64,000 nucleotides of DNA from Flavobacterium macacae (GCF_003865365.1 NZ_RQVR01000002.1:186001-250000); one strand, 5' to 3'. Shown: positions 35,719 through 44,928, counted from the stretch's first letter. Notes: generated from the sequence alone by a model not told the origin. Numbers and translations: made by a program.

Positions 35719-36807
35719 TTATTGCTTAATAAAAATATATCTTTGATCTAAGTCGTTAAACCAAACATTATAAGATCCAGCTTCTGCAACTGGAATATTT
35801 CCGCTTGAATTGAATTGAGCTACACCTTGCGTAGCTGGTCCACCACCCCAGTTTTCAGCCCAATCATCATTTGTTCTAAATTTAGCTTCTTCAGGAGTAA
35901 GAACTATCTGTGTAACCTTCCAAATATGAGGATTTAATGTACTATTTGTCATATCTGTGTCCGTATCCCAAGATCCTGGAGTTGAATTTCCAATAATCCC
36001 CATTGTTGTATAAGATGGAGCTGCAGTCGCATCAAATGCTACTAATGAAAAAGTCATCTCTTCTAAATTTACTGTAAGATCATAATATCCTGCAGTGGCA
36101 ACCGTAATTGCACCCGGATCTCCATTTGAGCTATCCGCCAATGTTGTTCCGTCATTTGTACCGTATTGTGGCTCCCAAGCTCCAATTGATCCTAATAATT
36201 TTAGTTCTCCTTCATTAAAATAAGCTCTCAAATGAAATAATGACTCATTTGATGCATCTCTAAACATTGGAGTGTTTCCCGCATTATTGTTATATCCAAA
36301 TTCTGTTGCAGTCCCTACCACGTATAAATGTTGTAATGGAACAAAACCTTCATAAGGAGTGATTATCATCTCTACTGCATCACTATATAAAACTTGAGAT
36401 CCAACATAAGCTTTTACTCTTACTTCAAAATTAGCTGATACTTCAGGAGTTGCTCCCAACGCTAATAATGCAGCATTTAAAACATTGTGTGAAGCCGCAA
36501 ATTGAGTTGCTCCCGCTGTTGCACCAATCACAGATGGCGTGTCAAAATTCTCTCCTGCGTTGTCAATTTCAATATCATATTGAGGAACAATCCCTGTACC
36601 AAAATTCGCTGCTGACCACATAAATCTTTCAGCAAGAACGTCTGGAGTATCAGAATTTAAAACATACGCATTTCCTTCTTCAGGAGCAGTTAAAATCGGT
36701 GCGTCAATTCCAACGACTACTGGTCTATCTTCCACGTCATCAACATTACAAGATACTGCAAAAACTGCAAGCATCGCTATCATAGAGTTTTTTAATATTT
36801 TTTTCAT
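35719..36807 (-). CDS. SusE/SusF-like surface glycan-binding lipoprotein
   Basis: The 362-residue lipoprotein has the signal MIAMLAVFAVSC and an acidic stretch directly after the lipid Cys (NVDDVED), the kind of signal that sends lipoproteins to the cell surface in this phylum. An N-terminal SusE-type Ig-like domain follows (ILTAPEEGNAYVLN, FMWSAANFG, YDIEIDNAG). Two starch-binding-like beta domains come after about residue 165: LYVVGTATEFGYNNNAG and MGIIGNSTPGSWDTDTDM begin them in parallel, each with conserved Trp/Tyr. It binds starch fragments and passes them to the SusCD pore. It sits between susD and the amylase. Confidence 0.9.
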   Translation of the reverse strand: MKKILKNSMIAMLAVFAVSCNVDDVEDRPVVVGIDAPILTAPEEGNAYVLNSDTPDVLAERFMWSAANFGTGIVPQYDIEIDNAGENFDTPSVIGATAGATQFAASHNVLNAALLALGATPEVSANFEVRVKAYVGSQVLYSDAVEMIITPYEGFVPLQHLYVVGTATEFGYNNNAGNTPMFRDASNESLFHLRAYFNEGELKLLGSIGAWEPQYGTNDGTTLADSSNGDPGAITVATAGYYDLTVNLEEMTFSLVAFDATAAPSYTTMGIIGNSTPGSWDTDTDMTNSTLNPHIWKVTQIVLTPEEAKFRTNDDWAENWGGGPATQGVAQFNSSGNIPVAEAGSYNVWFNDLDQRYIFIKQ

Positions 36808-36828
36808 TTTCTTAAAATTTAAATGTTT

Positions 36829-38427
36829 TTAGTATCCTGAATTTTGGATTAGTTTTGAGTTTGCTGCCAGTGCATTTGAAGGAATTGGGTAGATATTTCT
36901 ATAACTTGGAGTTGGGCTACCGTTTAACGTATTTCCTTTCCAAGGCCATACATAAGAACCTCCTGTAAATTTACCAAAACGAACCAAATCAGTTCTTCTG
37001 TGTCCTTCCCAGTGCAATTCTCTTGCTCTTTCATCTAAAATAAATTGAAGGTCAATTGAACCTACATTTCCGGATGCATTTCCATAAGCTCTTTGTCTTA
37101 AAAGGTTAACATAAGAAAGTCCTGTTCCTACATTTCCACCACCTCTTAAAGCACATTCTGCATACATCAAGTACACATCTGCCAAACGAAACATTGGGAA
37201 ATCGGTATCCACAAAATCTCCTGAAGCATCTGATCCTGGATTTCCATTAATATCTACATTTTTAAATTTTTTCACTGCATATCCATCCGCAAAATTCCCG
37301 ACATCATTGATTACCAACGACTGACCATCTGTGTGGAAATTTGATCTTTGATCTGCGGTTCCAGTTTGAAATTTATTTACGAATGCAGAAGTAGTTCTGA
37401 TACCACCCCAACCACCGTTGATTCCAAATTCAGCTGCTGACATTGATCCTCCAACTGGAGCGTGAACTAAGAAAGTTGTTCCTCCGTACGTTTTTGTGTT
37501 TAATCCATCAAAAGCAACTGCAAAAATCACTTCGTTTTGAGAACCATTTCTATCATTATCCGCAATAAACAACTGTTTGTAATCATTATGCAAGCTATAT
37601 CCAGATGAGATGATTTGATCTAAAAATGGAATTGCTTCAGCAGATTTTTCAGTTCCGATGTAAACTCTAGCGTTCATGTACAATTTGGCATGAAGCATCC
37701 AAGCAGCTGCTCTATCAGCACGAGGATATTCATTTGATCTTGGTGCTTTTAGCAAATCGTTTATTTCATTAAGTTCTTGATCAATGAAATCAAACATTTG
37801 AGTTGCTGTAACCTGCTCTGGCAGGAAGTAAGATGTTGGATCGTTTTCTGTTACCAATCCTACTCTTCCTCCAAATAAATCTAAGAAATGCCAGTAGCTT
37901 AAGGCTCTCAAGAATCTTGCTTCTGCTCTGTACGTTGCAATTTCAGCTTTTAATTCTTCTGAAACACCACGTCCGTTTAATTTCTCATCCGTTGTTTGTC
38001 TCAAAAACTCATTACAACTTTTCACCTGAAAATCAAGTCTGCTGAACGTTGCATTGATAAACAAATCGGTTGCTGACCAAGTTTGGTAGTGAAAATCTTT
38101 AATTGTGTTATCATTCCAGCCAATTATTGCTTCGTCAGTTGAAAGTTCATTCATTAACCAAAGTCCACGAATATATTGGCTTGCTCCTTCATCAATTCCA
38201 GTAATATCAGGAGAACCAGCAGGTCCGTTTTGACCTGTAGTCGCAAGTCCTGCATATAATTTTGCAAGGGTTTGCTTATATGCCGCAGGGTTGCTGTACA
38301 ACTCATCTACAGATGGACTGCCGATACTTTGCGGATTTGATTGGTCAAGATCATCTGTACACGATCCAAAAGAAAGTGCCAGAACCAAGATTCCAATCTT
38401 TGTTAGAGTTAAACTAATTTTTTTCAT
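36829..38427 (-). CDS. susD: SusD/RagB family starch-binding lipoprotein
   Basis: SusD forms the lid of the SusC pore and captures oligosaccharides at the surface. I start it at 38427 (MKKISLTLTKIG), giving a clean lipoprotein signal ending LALSFGSC followed by acidic TDDLDQ; the longer frame from 38457 overlaps susC by 14 bases and adds ten hydrophilic residues. The TPR-bearing SusD fold shows as YRAEARFLRALSYWHFLDLFGG, the ERARELHWEGHRRTDLVRFGKF signature (read as ERARELHWEGHRR then TDLVRFGKF) near the end, and YPIPSNALAANSKLIQNSGY. Length is about 532 residues. It follows susC within 16 bases. Confidence 0.96.
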   Translation of the reverse strand: MKKISLTLTKIGILVLALSFGSCTDDLDQSNPQSIGSPSVDELYSNPAAYKQTLAKLYAGLATTGQNGPAGSPDITGIDEGASQYIRGLWLMNELSTDEAIIGWNDNTIKDFHYQTWSATDLFINATFSRLDFQVKSCNEFLRQTTDEKLNGRGVSEELKAEIATYRAEARFLRALSYWHFLDLFGGRVGLVTENDPTSYFLPEQVTATQMFDFIDQELNEINDLLKAPRSNEYPRADRAAAWMLHAKLYMNARVYIGTEKSAEAIPFLDQIISSGYSLHNDYKQLFIADNDRNGSQNEVIFAVAFDGLNTKTYGGTTFLVHAPVGGSMSAAEFGINGGWGGIRTTSAFVNKFQTGTADQRSNFHTDGQSLVINDVGNFADGYAVKKFKNVDINGNPGSDASGDFVDTDFPMFRLADVYLMYAECALRGGGNVGTGLSYVNLLRQRAYGNASGNVGSIDLQFILDERARELHWEGHRRTDLVRFGKFTGGSYVWPWKGNTLNGSPTPSYRNIYPIPSNALAANSKLIQNSGY

Positions 38428-38443
38428 ATTCAATTTTTTATTT

Positions 38444-41389
38444 TTAGAAATTAACATTCAAACCTAAAGTATAGGTTCTTGGTCTTGGATATAAATTATT
38501 GTCGATTCCTGACGTATTTTCAGGGTCAATTCCTTTATAACCTGTAATTAAAAAGACATTTTGAACAGCTCCAGTCAATCTCATGCTTGATCCTTCTGAA
38601 AATACATTATTGAAAGTATAACCAACACTCACGTTATCCATTCTTAAGAATGATGCGTCTTGAATATAATAATCAGACTCATATCTTGGGCTTGCAAAGT
38701 TAGTATCTAATATACTTACGTGTGCATTTGAAAGATAGTTTCCGTTTGAAGGAAGTGATTGTGATTGGTTACCGAAGTTTGAATTTACGTTGTTATAATT
38801 GTAATTTCCAACGCTACCTCTCCAGCTCATAGAGAACCACCAATTTTCATAAGAAAAATCAGTATTGAATCCGTAGAACATATCTGCTGCTGGTTTTCTG
38901 TATCTGTATTTATCATCAGCATTGATAATTCCATCCGCATTTCTGTCAACATAAACTCCATCAATTGGCGCTCCTGCTGCATCATACGCTTGTTCGTAAA
39001 CAAAGAATGCAGATGGTGCAAATCCAACTTGGTGGTTTTGAACTGTTGTTCCCGTACCTCCAGAGATTCCTCCAATGTTAAATCCTGCTTTTGAACCTGT
39101 CAATTCAGTAATTTCAGAGTCTTGGAAAGTTACGTTTCCTCCAATTCTCCAAGTCATTTTATCATTTCTAATTGGATACACATCAAAACTCACCTCAACT
39201 CCTTGATTTTCAAGATTTCCGATGTTGTAATTTGCTCCATTTGAAAAGTTAACTCCTTGAGGATTTGGTGCAAAAACGATTAAGTCATTTGTTTTACGCT
39301 TGTAAACCTCAACAGCTCCTTGCAATCTATTATTAAAGAATCCAAAATCAACACCTAAGTTTATTGTTGTAGTTTCTTCCCATTTCAAATCTTGGTTGTA
39401 TCCAAGTGGAGATGAAGTTTGTACATAAATTGGGCTTCCGTCAGGATTGTACCCAATTTGATACCCTGCTGTATTTGTTGAATTTGAGTATAAAGGATAA
39501 GATGGATATCGTGCTCCTGTATCTTGTTGTCCTGTGATTCCCCAGCTCGCTCTTAATTTCAAGTCACTTACAATAGTGCTTTCTTTTAAGAAACTTTCTT
39601 CGCTAATTTTCCAAGCTACAGCAGCAGCTGGGAAATAACCCCATCTGTTGTCTTTTTGAAATCTTGAAGATCCATCAGTTCTGAACGATCCGTTGATGAT
39701 ATATTTATCAGCAATTGTAAATGTTGCACGTCCAAAAAACGATTGAATGTTCAAGCGTTCGTTATTAGGGTTTGCAGGATTTAAGACATCATTTGCAGCA
39801 TCATAATTAAAACTTGTTGAGTTATATCTAAAATCTTGATAGTTATAACCTCCTGTTAAATCTACGGTTGTATTTAAAGCGTCAATAGTCTTCTTATAAT
39901 TAAAATACAAGTCCATTACTTTATTTTGATTTTCTTGTTCTCTTCTGTATTCAGAACCAGCCTCAGCAGGAACAACATAATCATCATCTGTATTACCAAA
40001 AGCTCTTCCTGAACTATAGTCATAACCAAAGTTAGCTACCAATTTTAAATCTTCAAATGAGTGGATTTTATATTCAGCTTGAACATTTCCGATACTTCTG
40101 TAAGTTGTTCCAAAATTGTGTTTTTGCTCTAAAAATGCCACTGGATTTCTTGAAGCATTTACTTCATACACACCACTTGTTGGGTTTGCCCATTGGTAGT
40201 AACCTCCAAAAGCATTTTGTTGGTAAACAGGTTGCGTTGGGTCAAAAGCAATTGCAGCACCAATAGCACTTCTTTCGCTAAAGTTATTTTGAATAATTGT
40301 AGTCTTATTATTTACTTCAATTTTCAAGTGTTTGTCTAAAAAGTTACCAGTAACATTGGCACCAACAGTAGTTCTTTCAAAATTATCGTGTTTCAAAAGT
40401 CCATTTAAGTTTGAATATCCTAAAGAAGCTCTGTAAACAACATTGTCATTTCCGCCAGAAACCGCCACGTTGTGATCGGTACTATAAGAAGTTCTATAGA
40501 TTTCTTTTTGCCAATCTGTGTTTGCAGTACCTAGTAATCCGATTTGAGACGGGCTACCAAATTCATTAATATAATTTCTATATTGGTTCGCACTTAAAAC
40601 ATCAACTGTTTTTACCACTTCATTTACTTGAAAGTTTCCGTTATATGTCACTTGCATATCTCCAGACTTTCCTTTTTTAGTAGTAATGATTACAACACCA
40701 TTAGATGCTCTTGAACCATAAATGGCAGTTGCAGCAGCATCTTTTAAAATGGTCATACTTGCAATATCATTTTGGTTGATATTTGCCAAAGGATTTCTTC
40801 CTCCTTCAACACCACCACCACCAGCATCAACAGGAACTCCGTCAATAACATATAAAGGATCATTGTTTGCATTCAAAGAAGAACCGCTTCTGATTCTGAT
40901 CAAAGAACCTCCACCTGGCTCACCTCCAGCATTTGTAATTTGCAAACCTGCTACACGACCTTGTAATAATTGGTCAGCAGATACTAAAGGTCCTTTATTA
41001 AATTGTTCAGATGTAATGTTAGTCAAAGCTCCAGTTGCATCTTTTTTAGTAGTAGTACCATATCCGATAACAACAACTTCATCTAATTGTGAAGCGTCTT
41101 CCTCCATAAATACATTTACATTATTCTGTCCAGTATAAGTTACTGTCGTCATTTTGTATCCTAAATAAGAAAAAGAGATCACATCTCCTGACTTTACTCC
41201 TGAAAGCTGAAAATTTCCTTCAAGATCTGTAGTAGCTCCGCCAGAACCACCTTGAATTGTAACACTTACTCCGGGTAATCCAAAACCAGCCGACTGATCT
41301 TTTACATTACCATTTAATGTGCTTTGTGCCAGCACGCTAAACGGAAGAAGTAGTACTAAAAGCAACAACTTTTTATAAATTGTTTTCAT
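38444..41389 (-). CDS. susC: SusC/RagA family TonB-linked outer-membrane transporter
   Basis: The 981-residue TonB-dependent importer of starch oligosaccharides opens with a signal peptide (1-21). A carboxypeptidase-like N-terminal extension (about 23-100; GNVKDQSAGFGLPGVSVTIQ) and the DEVVVIGYG box that ends it follow. Then come the plug domain (LQGRVAGLQITNAGGEPGGG, DPLYVIDGVPVDAGG) and the 22-strand barrel with the C-terminal pattern PRPRTYTLGLNVNF. Some Gly-rich plug loops (SGGNGG-type) are usual for the family. It is the first gene of the leftward operon and is read from a promoter overlapped by a LacI-type operator. Confidence 0.97.
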   Translation of the reverse strand: MKTIYKKLLLLVLLLPFSVLAQSTLNGNVKDQSAGFGLPGVSVTIQGGSGGATTDLEGNFQLSGVKSGDVISFSYLGYKMTTVTYTGQNNVNVFMEEDASQLDEVVVIGYGTTTKKDATGALTNITSEQFNKGPLVSADQLLQGRVAGLQITNAGGEPGGGSLIRIRSGSSLNANNDPLYVIDGVPVDAGGGGVEGGRNPLANINQNDIASMTILKDAAATAIYGSRASNGVVIITTKKGKSGDMQVTYNGNFQVNEVVKTVDVLSANQYRNYINEFGSPSQIGLLGTANTDWQKEIYRTSYSTDHNVAVSGGNDNVVYRASLGYSNLNGLLKHDNFERTTVGANVTGNFLDKHLKIEVNNKTTIIQNNFSERSAIGAAIAFDPTQPVYQQNAFGGYYQWANPTSGVYEVNASRNPVAFLEQKHNFGTTYRSIGNVQAEYKIHSFEDLKLVANFGYDYSSGRAFGNTDDDYVVPAEAGSEYRREQENQNKVMDLYFNYKKTIDALNTTVDLTGGYNYQDFRYNSTSFNYDAANDVLNPANPNNERLNIQSFFGRATFTIADKYIINGSFRTDGSSRFQKDNRWGYFPAAAVAWKISEESFLKESTIVSDLKLRASWGITGQQDTGARYPSYPLYSNSTNTAGYQIGYNPDGSPIYVQTSSPLGYNQDLKWEETTTINLGVDFGFFNNRLQGAVEVYKRKTNDLIVFAPNPQGVNFSNGANYNIGNLENQGVEVSFDVYPIRNDKMTWRIGGNVTFQDSEITELTGSKAGFNIGGISGGTGTTVQNHQVGFAPSAFFVYEQAYDAAGAPIDGVYVDRNADGIINADDKYRYRKPAADMFYGFNTDFSYENWWFSMSWRGSVGNYNYNNVNSNFGNQSQSLPSNGNYLSNAHVSILDTNFASPRYESDYYIQDASFLRMDNVSVGYTFNNVFSEGSSMRLTGAVQNVFLITGYKGIDPENTSGIDNNLYPRPRTYTLGLNVNF

Positions 41390-41446
41390 ACATTTTGTTT
41401 AGGTTAAAAATTGAGTTTGAATACTGTATATTTTCACTTCGAATGT

Positions 41447-41478
41447 TAAACTTATGTAAAATATTCACACTACAAAAA
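41447..41478 (-). promoter_or_regulatory. candidate susC promoter overlapping operator 1
   Basis: On the minus strand TTTTTG (41473-41478) is followed after 18 nt by TAAGTTTA (41447-41454), one base off TAnnTTTG. The -33 part falls inside operator 1, so a bound repressor would block it. The leader to susC would be about 50 nt. Confidence 0.5.
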
Positions 41479-41486
41479 CGTTTTCG
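41473..41486. promoter_or_regulatory. LacI-type operator 1
   Basis: CAAAAACGTTTTCG is a 14-bp palindrome around a central CG with one mismatch to CGAAAACGTTTTCG. This A/T-flanked CG centre is the usual form of LacI-family sites. It lies between the divergent susC and lacI genes. Confidence 0.75.
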
Positions 41487-41499
41487 TAAAACAAGGTAC

Positions 41500-41513
41500 C
41501 GAAAACGTTTGCG
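41500..41513. promoter_or_regulatory. LacI-type operator 2
   Basis: CGAAAACGTTTGCG matches the same palindrome with one mismatch, in the opposite half from operator 1. Centre-to-centre distance to operator 1 is 27 bp, allowing joint binding. Confidence 0.75.
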
Positions 41514-41615
41514 TGTTGACAACTTTACGGAAATAAGCAATTTTTCGCTTAAAAATACCGATTAATAAAATTTAAATTTATCTTTATTGACAAATTAATA
41601 CTTGAACAAAACCCC

Positions 41616-42641
41616 ATGAGAAGAAAAGTAACCTTAAAGCAAATTGCAAAGGAATTAGATGTCTCAATTTCTACTGTTTCAAAATCACTTCGCGACAGCC
41701 CCGAAATTAGCGAAGACACGCGTCAAAAAGTCCAAGCTTTTGCCAAGTTATACAATTACAAGCCTAATCTGATTGCCCTGAGCCTGAAGAACAAGAAGAC
41801 AAAAACCATCGGAATCATTATTCCAGAAATTGTGCACCACTTTTTCGCCACGGTAATCAGCGGTATCGAACACGTAGCCAACGAACACGGATACAACGTG
41901 ATCGTAACGTTATCTGATGAATCTTTTGACAAAGAGGTCATCAATATGGAAATGCTGGCAAACGGAACTATTGACGGCTTCATCATGTCACTTTCTAAAG
42001 AAACACAGCACAAAAAAGATTTCCACCACATTACCGAAGTGATCAACCAGGGAATGCCGGTCGTGATGTTTGACCGCGTGACCAATGACGTTTTATGCGA
42101 CAAAGTAATTATCGATGACAACTTGGCTGCTTATGAAGCTGTTCAGACCTTAATAAATAAAGGATTCAAAAAAATTGCCTTGATCACAACCGTTGATTAT
42201 GTAAGCGTTGGTAAATTAAGAACCGACGGATACATCAAAGCGCTAAAAACCAACGATATCATTGTAGATCCTAATTTAATTTTAAAAATTGAAGACATCG
42301 ACATTTGCGATTTTCAGATAGAAGAATTAATTGCTAATAATGAAATCGACGCTGTTTTTGCCGTCAACGAATTATTTGCCGTTACAGCGATCAAAGCAAC
42401 CAAAAAAATACACAAAAGAGTTCCCGAAGACATTGCTATCATTGGTTTTACTGACGGAATCATCTCAAAATATTCATCTCCGAGCATTACCACCGTTTCC
42501 CAAAACGGAATAAAAATGGGTGGAAAAGCAGCAAAAATGCTCATCGACAGATTAGAATCAGAAGAGGAAGAAGAAGAACATTTTAAAACCGAAGTTATTG
42601 AAACACATTTGGTACTTAGAGAATCTACGCCAACGTTGTAG
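41616..42641 (+). CDS. LacI family transcriptional regulator of the maltodextrin locus
   Basis: The 341-residue protein has an N-terminal helix-turn-helix (VTLKQIAKELDVSISTVSKSL, given as VTLKQIAKELDV and SISTVSKSLRDSPEI; about 5-30), a hinge helix region (PNLIALSLKNKKTKTIGIII) and a periplasmic-binding-protein-like effector domain (about 60-341) with GTIDGFIMSLSKE and VMFDRVTND. It should bind the two CG-centred operators 100-140 bases upstream and control susC leftwards and itself rightwards. The effector is probably maltose or a maltodextrin, judged only from the neighbours. A C-terminal acidic run (ESEEEEEEHFKTE) precedes the last strand. A hairpin terminator follows, so it is likely monocistronic. 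Confidence 0.94.
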   Translation: MRRKVTLKQIAKELDVSISTVSKSLRDSPEISEDTRQKVQAFAKLYNYKPNLIALSLKNKKTKTIGIIIPEIVHHFFATVISGIEHVANEHGYNVIVTLSDESFDKEVINMEMLANGTIDGFIMSLSKETQHKKDFHHITEVINQGMPVVMFDRVTNDVLCDKVIIDDNLAAYEAVQTLINKGFKKIALITTVDYVSVGKLRTDGYIKALKTNDIIVDPNLILKIEDIDICDFQIEELIANNEIDAVFAVNELFAVTAIKATKKIHKRVPEDIAIIGFTDGIISKYSSPSITTVSQNGIKMGGKAAKMLIDRLESEEEEEEHFKTEVIETHLVLRESTPTL

Positions 42642-42672
42642 TTTGATTTAAACAACTGTAAATCAATAGAAT

Positions 42673-42722
42673 AATCTCAATATTTTTCAATTCTTTCAAT
42701 TGTTAAATATTGAGATTTTAAT
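42673..42722 (+). terminator. terminator of lacI
   Basis: AATCTCAATATTT (42673-42685) pairs with AAATATTGAGATT (42705-42717), 13 bp, followed by TTAATTTT. It lies about 30 bases after the lacI stop. Confidence 0.75.
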
Positions 42723-42741
42723 TTTAAGCTCAAAAAAATTA

Positions 42742-42800
42742 TATATTTGCAACATTATCATACTTATATTTTTACTTCGAAAACAAAAATTAAGTTTTGA
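42742..42800 (+). promoter_or_regulatory. candidate promoter and inverted repeat ahead of the MFS-pgmB-GH65 genes
   Basis: TATATTTG at 42742-42749, followed by C, fits the -7 consensus, without a clear -33. Downstream, CGAAAAC (42778-42784) and GTTTTGA (42794-42800) face each other with a 9-base spacer. They resemble the two halves of the sus operators pulled apart and may be a weaker regulator site just after the transcription start. Confidence 0.45.
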
Positions 42801-42843
42801 TAAGCAACATCGCTTATCGTAAATAAATCAATTCATTACGATA

Positions 42844-44187
42844 ATGGAAAAGCGTAAATTAAGTCTCTTTGATATTTGCAACATGAGTTTCGGATATTTG
42901 GGGATACAGATGGGATTTGCCTTGCAAAATGCAAATGCCAGTAGAATTCTGCAAATTTTCGGAGCCGACGTACACAGTTTGTCGTGGTTTTGGATTGTTG
43001 CTCCTTTAACAGGATTGATTGTCCAGCCCATTATTGGGCATTACAGCGACAGGACTTGGACCCGTTTCGGCAGAAGAAAACCCTACTTTTTAATCGGATC
43101 TGTTTTAGCGGCGTTTGGATTGATTTTTATGCCGCAATCCGCTACATTAACTGCTTTTATGCCTGCACTTTGGGTTGGAGCCGGAATGCTGATGATCATG
43201 GATGCGTCGTTCAACATTGCCATGGAACCTTTCCGTGCCTTGGTAGCCGATTTACTTCCCTCCGACCAGCGAACTTTAGGCTTTAGCGTTCAAACCATTA
43301 TGATTGGCCTTGGGGCCGTAATCGGTTCTTGGCTTCCTTATGCCTTGAGCAATTGGTTCGGAATTTCAAGCGAGGCGCTTCCTGGCCAAGTTCCTTATCA
43401 TCTTATTTTGTCCTTTATTATCGGTGCGGCTGTTCTGGTTGGCGCCGTTCTTTGGACGGTTGCTGCAACCAAAGAGTATTCTCCGGCAGAATTAGAGGCT
43501 TTCGATAAAGCGAAAGGAATTGTCCACGAAGAAGAGTCTTCCAGTTTACTGAATATTTTTACTGATTTCAAGAATATGCCGCAAACCATGAAACAATTGG
43601 GCTGGGTACAGTTCTTTTCTTGGTTCGCTTTGTTCGGAATGTGGGTTTTCGCCACTCCGGCAATTGCACATCACGTCTATAACCTTCCTTTAAGCGATAC
43701 CAGTAGTAAAACATATCAGGAAGCGGGCGACTGGGTAGGAATCATCTTCGGAGTTTACAATGCTATTTCAGCTGTATTCGCCTTCTTTTTGCCCGCTATC
43801 GCTAAAAAATTCGGAAGAAAATCTACACACACCTTTTCATTAATCGTTGGAGGAATCGGATTGATTTCGGTTTATTTTGCTCCCACTCCAAACTGGTTGA
43901 TCTTATCAATGGTTGGTGTCGGAATTGCTTGGGCAAGTATTTTAGCAATGCCTTACGCCATTCTATCAGGTTCCATTCCTGCTAAAAAAATGGGAGTTTA
44001 TATGGGGATTTTTAATTTCTTCATTGTAATTCCTCAAATCATCAACGCCATCATCGGCGGTCCAATCGTTAAATATGTTTATGGCGGAAATCCCATCTAT
44101 GCCATTGTAACCAGCGGTGCTGCTTTTTTAATTGCCGCACTATTTGTTGCGAGGGTAAAAGATGAAGATGACATAATTAAAGTATAA
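42844..44187 (+). CDS. MFS sugar transporter (probable maltose importer)
   Basis: The 447-residue 12-helix major facilitator resembles the GPH/SLC45-like sugar porters. The opening LSLFDICNMSFGYLGIQMGF and the loop 2-3 motif GHYSDRTWTRFGRRKPYFLIG (seen as GHYSDRTWTR and FGRRKPYFLIG) are characteristic, as is the second-half KKFGRKSTHTFSL. It should carry maltose or short maltodextrins from periplasm to cytoplasm with protons. The genes behind it (beta-phosphoglucomutase after 4 nt, then a GH65 phosphorylase) process maltose in the cytoplasm, which is the main reason for the substrate guess. Confidence 0.92.
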   Translation: MEKRKLSLFDICNMSFGYLGIQMGFALQNANASRILQIFGADVHSLSWFWIVAPLTGLIVQPIIGHYSDRTWTRFGRRKPYFLIGSVLAAFGLIFMPQSATLTAFMPALWVGAGMLMIMDASFNIAMEPFRALVADLLPSDQRTLGFSVQTIMIGLGAVIGSWLPYALSNWFGISSEALPGQVPYHLILSFIIGAAVLVGAVLWTVAATKEYSPAELEAFDKAKGIVHEEESSSLLNIFTDFKNMPQTMKQLGWVQFFSWFALFGMWVFATPAIAHHVYNLPLSDTSSKTYQEAGDWVGIIFGVYNAISAVFAFFLPAIAKKFGRKSTHTFSLIVGGIGLISVYFAPTPNWLILSMVGVGIAWASILAMPYAILSGSIPAKKMGVYMGIFNFFIVIPQIINAIIGGPIVKYVYGGNPIYAIVTSGAAFLIAALFVARVKDEDDIIKV

Positions 44188-44191
44188 AATT

Positions 44192-44845
44192 TTGAAAACA
44201 AAAGCATTCATATTCGACCTAGACGGAGTAATTGTGGACACGGCAAAATACCATTATTTGGCGTGGCAGAAAATAGCCAGCCAACTCGGAATCGAATTCA
44301 CACCAGAACACAACGAAGAACTAAAAGGCGTAAGCCGCGTTCGTTCGCTTGACCTTATCCTTGAATTAGGAAAAATAGAAGCCACCCAAGAAAATAAAAA
44401 CCTTTGGCTGGTTCAAAAAAATGAAGACTATCTCTCTTATTTGGTAGATATGGACGAAAGTGAAATTTTACCTGGCGTTGTTCCGGTTTTAAAATTTCTG
44501 AAAGAAAACAACCAAAAAATTGCTCTTGGTTCTGCCAGTAAAAACGCACGGCCCATCTTACAGAAAACTGGAATTATCAGTTATTTCGATGCAATTGTAG
44601 ATGGAAACGACGTGACAAACGCAAAACCTGACCCTGAAGTTTTTTTAAGAGCAGCGCAGTTATTAGGAGCGAATCCAGAAGATGCCATTGTTTTTGAAGA
44701 TTCTGTAGCCGGAGTCCAGGCGGCAAACATCGCCAATATGAAAAGTGTTGGTATAGGTGAAGCAAAAATCCTCCACGAAGCTCAATTTATCTTTCCAGAT
44801 TTCACACATATCGATGAGCAATTCATCGAATCATTAATCAAATAA
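44192..44845 (+). CDS. pgmB: beta-phosphoglucomutase
   Basis: The 217-residue HAD-superfamily enzyme converts beta-glucose-1-phosphate to glucose-6-phosphate. Motif I is FDLDGVIVDTAKYHYLAW with the nucleophile and acid/base Asp pair (about 9 and 11). The cap-domain signature KGVSRVRSLDLIL follows, then motif II LGSASKNA (Ser about 111), the Lys of motif III in ITNAKPDPEVF-like TNAKPDPEVF, and motif IV VFEDSVAGVQAA. The start is TTG at 44192: an in-frame stop lies 18 bases upstream with no ATG between. It is 4 nt after the MFS gene, so cotranslated, and feeds on the product of the GH65 enzyme downstream. Confidence 0.96.
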   Translation: MKTKAFIFDLDGVIVDTAKYHYLAWQKIASQLGIEFTPEHNEELKGVSRVRSLDLILELGKIEATQENKNLWLVQKNEDYLSYLVDMDESEILPGVVPVLKFLKENNQKIALGSASKNARPILQKTGIISYFDAIVDGNDVTNAKPDPEVFLRAAQLLGANPEDAIVFEDSVAGVQAANIANMKSVGIGEAKILHEAQFIFPDFTHIDEQFIESLIK

Positions 44846-44859
44846 ATCACTGTTAAAAG

Positions 44860-44918
44860 GTTTAGAGTTTAAGGTTTCCAGTTACGCAACCTTCCACTTT
44901 AGACGTTAAACTTTAAAC
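44860..44918. repeat. inverted repeat between pgmB and the GH65 gene
   Basis: GTTTAGAGTTTAAGG (44860-44874) faces GTTAAACTTTAAAC (44905-44918) with two mismatches. AAGGTT/AACCTT (44871-44876, 44888-44893) forms an inner stem. The whole 83-base gap is this structure; it has no T-run, so it is not an obvious terminator. Confidence 0.6.
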
Positions 44919-44928
44919 AAAAAATACA

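Noticed and set aside
40722..41138. 138-codon plus-strand frame opposite susC
   Set aside because: Pro/Ser-rich antisense of the Gly-rich SusC plug region, no family match.
41579..41586. TATCTTTA as the lacI promoter
   Set aside because: One base off the -7 element and no -33 TTG at the right distance; too weak to list.
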